Part shown: positions 58,986-64,000 of the stretch, one piece after another | Numbering within the stretch: the stretch's first letter is position 1 | Layout: every line of letters begins with the position of its first letter | Assembly (NCBI GenBank): GCA_020466095.1 | Contig: CM035808.1 | Location: 1,958,190 to 2,022,189, forward strand | DNA length: 64,000 bases | Direction of reading: 5' to 3' | Origin: Chlorops oryzae | Taxonomy: Eukaryota; Arthropoda; Insecta; Diptera; Chloropidae | The notes under the pieces: model-generated | The model's database searches: none | What the model was told of the DNA's origin: nothing | Seen by the model: the letters and a program-made list of their open reading frames with translations, nothing else | Translations under genes and position numbers: made by a program

Positions 58986-59725
58986 GTCAAATCATACAGA
59001 CTGACAAATAAATGCTTGAAAGCGAGACCCGGCCGGGGGTTGATGAGGGAAGCGTCAACTATTGACGACATTTGGGACCTACCCCGAAGTACTGCCCCAA
59101 GCATTTCCAGGGTAGGACTCCCGTTGAGAAAATAGGGGGACGTTTTTTAGTGGAATCACCACACATCCAGAAAGGACGGATGCTGGCAGTCCGAAAGGAT
59201 TTTTGACCTCCTCGCCGCGATATATTAAACACATAAAAACGTATGAAAACGGTTTCAGTCAACTGTGCTTTTGATTGTAACTGGTTCTATATGCTTTCAA
59301 GTGTTGAATTGCTGCGTAGGAATTCTTGCGCATAAGATTTATGACGTGTAAAATGAAATGAAATTTTCACCTTCCTTGCTGCCGTATATCTAATAATTTC
59401 GCCCATTTCAATGACTTTGTGAATATCCTTAAAAAGTATCTTTATAGAAAAGTTATGAAATCTATTCACCAGAGACTATACACTAAAAAACTTAGAACGA
59501 AGAACGGGGACAAAAGGTACATATGGAAAGCGGGAAGAAAATGTTTTGGAAAGACGGAGTATAAAATTTCGGGGGCTTTAGAATTTCGCCAATTTCAATG
59601 AAGTAGTTAGCTTTAATGGGGAATTTTTTTGTAAATACTTGTGATTGAAATTGATCGAAAGAATGCGTAGAAGAAAATGTGAAGAGTAAAATGTCAGTCC
59701 TTAAGGCTTTAACAAAGCTACAAAC

Positions 59726-59788
59726 CTTCTCGAAAGTATGACGCATTTTTTCATCAATATCTTCCGGTAAAATATCCTCAATCATTTG
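59726..59788 (-). CDS. Rab3-GEF: possible in-frame cassette exon of Rab3-GEF
   Basis: A 63-nt block (21 codons) between an AG and GAGAAG|GTTTGT. It is in phase 0 on both sides, so it would insert cleanly between the flanking phase-0 exons. It encodes MIEDILPEDIDEKMRHTFEK after one Gln, an amphipathic, charged peptide unlike translated intron noise. The acceptor is A-rich just upstream (a T-rich stretch lies further back) and GTTTGT is a weak donor. I cannot say that it is used. Confidence 0.35.
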
Positions 59789-59873
59789 CTTTATTTTGTT
59801 TTTTAACCCATTAATAAAATAAGAATTTTTAAAATAAACAGCCGAGGAACTCATTCGGAAGAAGGGGGTTTAC

Positions 59874-60068
59874 CTTATCCAAGAGACCATCTTGACTGCT
59901 TTGCCTTGTTGTCTCGCGCACCAAGTCCTTTGCGTGTGAGGCAAAATTCTCAAACAAGGAACTTTGAGAGCTCTGGCGGCCGGGACTGCTTGAACTTGAA
60001 CCCGAACTTCCAGTACGTGCCAAGATATTGGTTACATTGGGCTGCTGCTTTATGGGCGTCAAAGGTGC
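59874..60068 (-). CDS. Rab3-GEF: Rab3-GEF exon, Ser-rich linker
   Basis: 195 nt (65 codons), phase 0/0, acceptor ATACATTCCAG, donor AAG|GTAAAC. It encodes APLTPIKQQPNVTNILARTG, a Ser run, then LFENFASHAKDLVRETTRQS and DGLLDK. The second half is predicted helical by composition. It is close to the preceding exon, with an 80-nt intron typical of flies. Confidence 0.9.
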
Positions 60069-60148
60069 CTGGAATGTATACGAAAAGGGGGCCACTCTAA
60101 TAAGTAAGAAAGGAGAAGAGTCAAAGGACAAAAAGCATTATCACTTAC

Positions 60149-61054
60149 CGGCACCTTTCGCCGCCTATCAGACCCAGTGCGTTCCAATTCGGTTTTTGAA
60201 GTTTTCTGTGCTGCCGGCTTTTCCTTGGTAGTGCCAGCAGATCCGTCTGCTTCATTCTCTATGCTGGCAGCTCTTATTGTCGCTTCCAGACGTTGTGCTA
60301 CGGGCGCTGCCAACTCAAATGGCATTGCATTCTTCTGTGGAAAATCGAATTCGGAATCACGATTGAAACTCGGCGAACTTAAATCCGAACGGCTTGACGA
60401 CGATGAAACCGGCGACTCAGCACGTTCATCATCTTCTTTGGAAGAGACGCCTTGTTCGGCCATTCCTTCAGGATATTGCAGCTTGTTGGGCGGATGATAC
60501 ACTAATGCCGGATCTAAATTCGACGATAACGTTTGTGGGGCATTGTGTGGCCGATTGTGAGAACCGAAGACATCATGTATACTTGGCGATAGATCTGATG
60601 AAACCATTTCGGAAACAAAATCACTCAAAGAAGAATACGATGAGCTTGAACTGTCGCCGCCCTCGGAATCGGAGCCACTCTCGTCCGTTGGTTGAACCTC
60701 CAGTTGTTTAAGCGATCGCAATGCACCATTCAAAGAACTGCCGTCGTCCCAAACCGAAAATCTAATTGGCGTTAGACAATGGGCAAACCATTTTGGCTTA
60801 TCTCCAACTTGCATGGGATCCATGACACCAGTTTGAACACGTAGGAAAGCAACATTCGTTGGCGTTAGGACCCATTCAGCCAAGAATTCGACGGCCTGCG
60901 TGCGCGCAAAATGATTGAGGAACAGTGAAGCTCTCGGCCGTGAGCGTAGAAAACTATTTATCTGGAATGCTACCACCGGACGTGGATACAGCCGTAAGGT
61001 ACGTGTGTGTTCACTGAAATTCGCCAACGTATTCTGCGAATTGAAGAAACGAAC
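60149..61054 (-). CDS. Rab3-GEF: Rab3-GEF large central exon
   Basis: 906 nt (302 codons), phase 0 on both sides, acceptor TTCGTTTAG and donor CCG|GTAAGT. It starts VRFFNSQNTLANFSEHTRTL and continues through the conserved RPRASLF..ARTQAVEFLAEWVLTPTN and GDKPKWFAH segments. It then turns into an acidic/Ser-rich disordered stretch containing SSSSSYSSLSDFVSEMVSSD, which is also conserved in MADD proteins. The end is basic and Ser-rich. This is the longest exon in the window and anchors the family assignment. Confidence 0.96.
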
Positions 61055-61127
61055 CTAAACGAAAAGATTTCGTATCGTTTTGAATTTGAATAAGGACACA
61101 TTTTGAACTCGAGTTTTAGGTTCGTAC

Positions 61128-61311
61128 CATGGCAACACGAGTGGCCACATCGACCGAGTCTACATCGGTGCCGTAAATGAAGGGATTCAAAGCTGGTGCA
61201 TTCATCGGACTTGGCTGACGTGAGAGTGCTCCTTGCGTTGAAAACGAATTCCTTTGGCTCGGTTGAGCGGATTGTGTTGGCGATTGAAATGGAATGCGAG
61301 CTTGAGAAACA
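61128..61311 (-). CDS. Rab3-GEF: Rab3-GEF exon, ends in DSVDVATRVAM
   Basis: 184 nt, acceptor TCCTTCCAG, donor ATG|GTACGA; 1 nt completes the split codon, then 61 codons. The first half is a Ser/Gln/Pro-rich linker. The second half, PFIYGTDVDSVDVATRVAM, is a hallmark MADD motif just after the DENN module. It joins in phase 0 to VRFFNSQNT at the start of the next exon. Confidence 0.92.
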
Positions 61312-61413
61312 CTGGAAGGAAGAATTTTGTGGATTTTTTTATTTTTTTTTTAAATGCAATTTTTCTCAAATTCCCAATACCGGTGCCTTCTAAACATGTT
61401 GTCAATCGTAATA

Positions 61414-62113
61414 GGCCGTTTACATATGCCGTTTTATTCGCGTTTTAGTAACTTTGCCCGTTTTAGCTCTAAAACAACTTAGATTTTTCCCGTTTTATCG
61501 TACAAAACTAAAACGAGAAACTTTCCTGTTTTAATTTAAAACAAGTAGCTAAACAAGATAAATCCTGTTTATAACTGATAAAAATATCGAAATTTGAGTG
61601 TCATCACTAGAGCGTGTATTTGTAAGCATTTATAAAATTGAAGCGTACTTTATGGGGCAAAAACTTTGTTCAATTTACATAAAGTTAAGATTCAAATCGA
61701 TTTTTAGCCTATTTAAGACTTTTTCAAAGCTAGGAAATCCCCTTGAAGTTCAAATTCGCTACTTATTTCTAAAATGGTGATAGGAAAAAAAATATCCCCC
61801 CCACAAAGTATGCTTCTAATTTATAAATGCTTAAAAATACACGCTCTAGTCATCACTATAAAAATGCAAAACATATGGTAATTGAAATTTCTAATTTAAA
61901 GATTTTGAGGGTTTCCACAACCAATGTAGAAAACGAACGCAATTTCAATAATTGCATCTATTCTAAATGACAATATTCACTCATATTTCACGTGTTGAGC
62001 AAACAAAAGAGAACCACAAAACGACAAAACGACATGCGCATATGTAAACACCCCGTTTTGACTTAGTCGTTTTAGCTTAAACGAGGAGCGCTAAAACGTA
62101 TATGTAAATGCCC
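61414..62113. mobile_element. GG(C)CGTTTACATATGCCGTTTTA MITE, CGTTTTA words
   Basis: Left GGCCGTTTACATATGCCG, right GCGCTAAAACGTATATGTAAATGCCC, TA on both sides. CGTTTTA/TAAAACG-type words recur at least eight times. Interrupted by 61,608-61,848. Confidence 0.75.
61608..61848. mobile_element. TAGAGCGTGTATTT hAT MITE, perfect 8-bp TSD
   Basis: Ends TAGAGCGTGTATTT / AAATACACGCTCTA, TSD GTCATCAC on both sides; the uninterrupted sequence is seen at about 41,087 in the partial copy. 241 bp. Interior related to 63,269-63,511. Confidence 0.9.
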
Positions 62114-62263
62114 TATAAGGCAGCACCTTCAAGAGGAAAGCTATTTATGGCCTAATGTTATGGGACAACAAATATTTTCCCATCCGGAATTGTTTTCATT
62201 TCCTCTTACGATTGTCGACTAGTTTAAGGCCGGCATAAATATTATTCCAGAACCATTTGTTAC

Positions 62264-62339
62264 CTTAAATGTGGTGGCTCTTGTAGGCTGTCTCGCACAG
62301 AGGGTAGAAGCTGCTTGGTCGAAACGTTTTGGCTTGTGG
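62264..62339 (-). CDS. Rab3-GEF: Rab3-GEF exon (first in window)
   Basis: A 76-nt block with an AG acceptor (AATGACAG) and donor AAG|GTAACA. It enters with 2 nt of a split codon and leaves with 2 nt, so it joins the next exon in phase and encodes SQNVSTKQLLPSVRDSLQEP plus a few residues. The pyrimidine tract is weak and the sequence is a poorly conserved linker, so this exon rests mainly on phase and position. No further exon could be recognised between here and the right edge. Confidence 0.65.
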
Positions 62340-62733
62340 CTGTCATTGAGGTAAGCGCCTGTTTTATCACGACAAAAAAATTTATATTAATTCGTGTTCA
62401 AAATTGTACAGCTAGATTCCTGGTGAAATTGAATGGGTGTGTTGTACTAAATGGATGTGTTTGCATTTATTTGAGTGTTTCGATTGTTCTCAACGTGTTT
62501 CGATTCGGTCTAAAAACCAAAAAAAAAAAAAACGGGTAGCTAAAAATGAAGTTGAATGTTTGAGTTAAGCCAATTAAAGAGTGCAGAGGAAAACAAATTA
62601 TTCGAAAGAGTCCAATATGCATTTTTTTAAAAATAGTTTAAAGATTTTACAAAACTAAAAGGAAAGCATTTGAAGCATTCATATTGAAATTTCTTGCAGA
62701 CATAAATGTTTTGAAGGACATCTACAGCTACAT

Positions 62734-63247
62734 TAGGGTGTCTTAAAAAAACTTTTTTGAAACCTTTCAACCTGAAAATTTTCAGAATCCTCGAAAAGGA
62801 GGCTTAAATCTTCTAAACTTTATATGAAAATAGGAAAAAAATAATCAGCCCGATTCTGAATATCCCCGGGGAATTTACCTTTCTCGAGAGTAAACTTCTT
62901 CTTTTTCAAATATTTGGGCAAATAAATTTGATGGGGAATGGGTATTTGACCCATACCCACAATTTTCCTTTCCCTATCTATTTAAAAAAGGAGAATTTAA
63001 GTCTCAGGAAAAGTAAATTCCCCGGGAATTCGTTCCCCGGGATTACTCAGAATCGGGCTGAATGATGCAGTTTTAATGATAATGAATCCTTTCATAATTT
63101 TTTATAACAAATTACCATTTTACTCTTGTGGCTCTAGAGCTATGTCCCATTATGTTTTCGAAAAGATTATCACAAAAATACGATGCATATTTTGAGGCTT
63201 AATTTGTAGTTTTCAGTATTTTCAAAAAAATTCTTTGGGACACCCTA
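62734..63247. mobile_element. TAGGGTGTC(CC/TT) element, second copy
   Basis: Ends TAGGGTGTCTTAAAAAAA / TTCTTTGGGACACCCTA; flanks AGCTACAT and AACTAAGT match only partly. It contains the 215-bp CAGCCCGATTCTGA MITE. Confidence 0.75.
62846..63060. mobile_element. CAGCCCGATTCTGA MITE, intact copy
   Basis: Ends CAGCCCGATTCTGAATA / ACTCAGAATCGGGCTG with CCCCGGGG and TTCCCCGGGAATTCG blocks. It provides the empty site for the CCCAGCGGG element inserted in the copy at 10,372. Confidence 0.85.
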
Positions 63248-63268
63248 AACTAAGTACCTACTAATGAC

Positions 63269-63511
63269 CAGGGCTCGGATATATATGCATTTATAAATTT
63301 AAAGCATACTTTATGGAGTAAAAATTTTGTTCAACTCACATAAAGTTAAGATTCAAATAAATTTTTAACTTTAATAAGAATTTTTATGAATGAAGAAAAG
63401 CCGTTTGAAGTTCAACTTCACTCGACTTATTCGCAAAATGTTGGTAAGAAAAGTTTTTCCCCCATAAAGTATGCTTTAAATTTATAAATGCACATATATA
63501 TCCGAGCCCTG
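63269..63511. mobile_element. CAGGGCTCGGATATATATGC hAT MITE with long arms, perfect TSD
   Basis: Arms of about 48 bp (through TTTATAAATTTAAAGCATAC) and TSD CTAATGAC on both sides. 243 bp, same interior type as 61,608-61,848 but with different outermost bases. Confidence 0.92.
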
Positions 63512-64000
63512 CTAATGACTAAATAATGGCTATTCATTCCCTGAAAATTGCAATGCAAAGGATTCGGGAATATTTTAAGCTTGAACTCCTTTTACGACAT
63601 ACTTTTTTGTTTTAGACGCCAAGCCAGTACATCAACGTTTATTCTGTGTCCTTCTCCACTGAGGAAGGCTTTCATCATTCATATTTATTTTATAATAAAA
63701 AGCAACATTTACTACAGTGTAGCTACGATCGGAACATAAAAATTTTAACATTTCCGCAATATTATTTTTGTTCATGAAAAAGCAATAAAACATGCGGTGC
63801 GAATTTTTAAATTGCATTCCTGAATCCTTGACCTACTGCAACTCTAGAAAATGAATGCTCCAATAGTGTGAAATGCAATAAAAATCTTTAGCAGAATGTT
63901 AGGCTGCCAAGCAATAAAGAAAGACATGCATTTGTTAAAATGATAAGGGAAGATTTCAATTCAATTTTTAAAAGAAATGATCAAAAATAGATATTTACAC

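Larger units (their letters stand above)
34598..62339 (-). other. Rab3-GEF: Rab3-GEF (MADD/AEX-3 orthologue) gene locus, 3' two thirds
   Basis: MADD/Rab3-GEF proteins are guanine-nucleotide exchange factors for Rab3-class GTPases that act in synaptic-vesicle traffic. The family has an N-terminal DENN module, a long Ser-rich middle, a death-domain-like region and a C-terminal PH-like region. I assembled 15 minus-strand exons by matching GT-AG sites and codon phases; they join in one frame except inside one damaged exon. Diagnostic strings are DSVDVATRVAM, the stretch beginning [86 protein letters not shown] and ADQICYSVLCVFSYVAA, all expected in this order in MADD. About 1,300 codons are present. 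The DENN exons must lie beyond base 64,000. Family identity is very secure; the exact 3' end is not. Confidence 0.96.

Noticed and set aside
60177..60711. Plus-strand open frames over the large central exon
   Set aside because: Antisense of a clear coding exon.

Overview
The window is eukaryotic, AT-rich and intron-rich, and comes from a higher fly (cyclorrhaphan Diptera). A tephritid-like genome would fit, but the species cannot be fixed from the sequence. The evidence is spliced coding blocks with GT-AG boundaries, a Drosophila-type Rab3-GEF protein, a DINE-1/mini-me element with an RGAC microsatellite, and very dense small DNA transposons.

One gene is clear. It is the 3' part of Rab3-GEF (the MADD/AEX-3 orthologue) on the minus strand, from 62.3 kb down to about 34.7 kb. 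I could place 15 exons with matching phases, about 1,300 codons. They run from the block just after the DENN module (its exons lie beyond the right edge) through the Ser-rich middle, the death-domain-like region and the C-terminal PH-like region. Ten upstream exons are packed into 55.8-62.3 kb. The last exons are spread over introns of about 12 kb, 2.2 kb and 3.9 kb that are full of transposons. Three points in the gene need attention. One exon (54,589-54,849) is scrambled by indels. The conserved C-terminal exon runs into a poly-Gln stop in one frame while a 343-codon Pro-rich tail is open in the next frame. The UGA ending that tail is followed by 44 more open codons.

The left part (1-34 kb) is mostly intergenic. 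It holds a possible first exon of a small secreted protein on the minus strand (1,042-1,449), a weak plus-strand 5' exon candidate (about 520-687), a dead non-LTR reverse transcriptase, and many non-autonomous DNA elements.

The transposon landscape is the most informative part. Many elements can be delimited exactly by inverted ends plus target-site duplications (TSDs): hAT-like (8 bp), piggyBac/Kolobok-like (TTAA), Transib-like (5 bp), pogo-like (TA), a family with 7-bp TSDs, and a group with CCC...GGG ends and A/T dinucleotide duplications. Several are nested, up to four levels in one Rab3-GEF intron, and some have their empty sites preserved elsewhere in the window. A recurring feature is that different small elements are each saturated with their own short word (ACTAGT, GAGTC, TGACAT, GTCAA, ACTCCGAA, GTGGTAGA, GTACCTAA, CGATATATCG).

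Two stretches look like assembly noise rather than biology: a deletion-riddled second copy of a DINE-1 region at 50.8-52.2 kb, and the zone around the octamer array at 54.6-55.8 kb.
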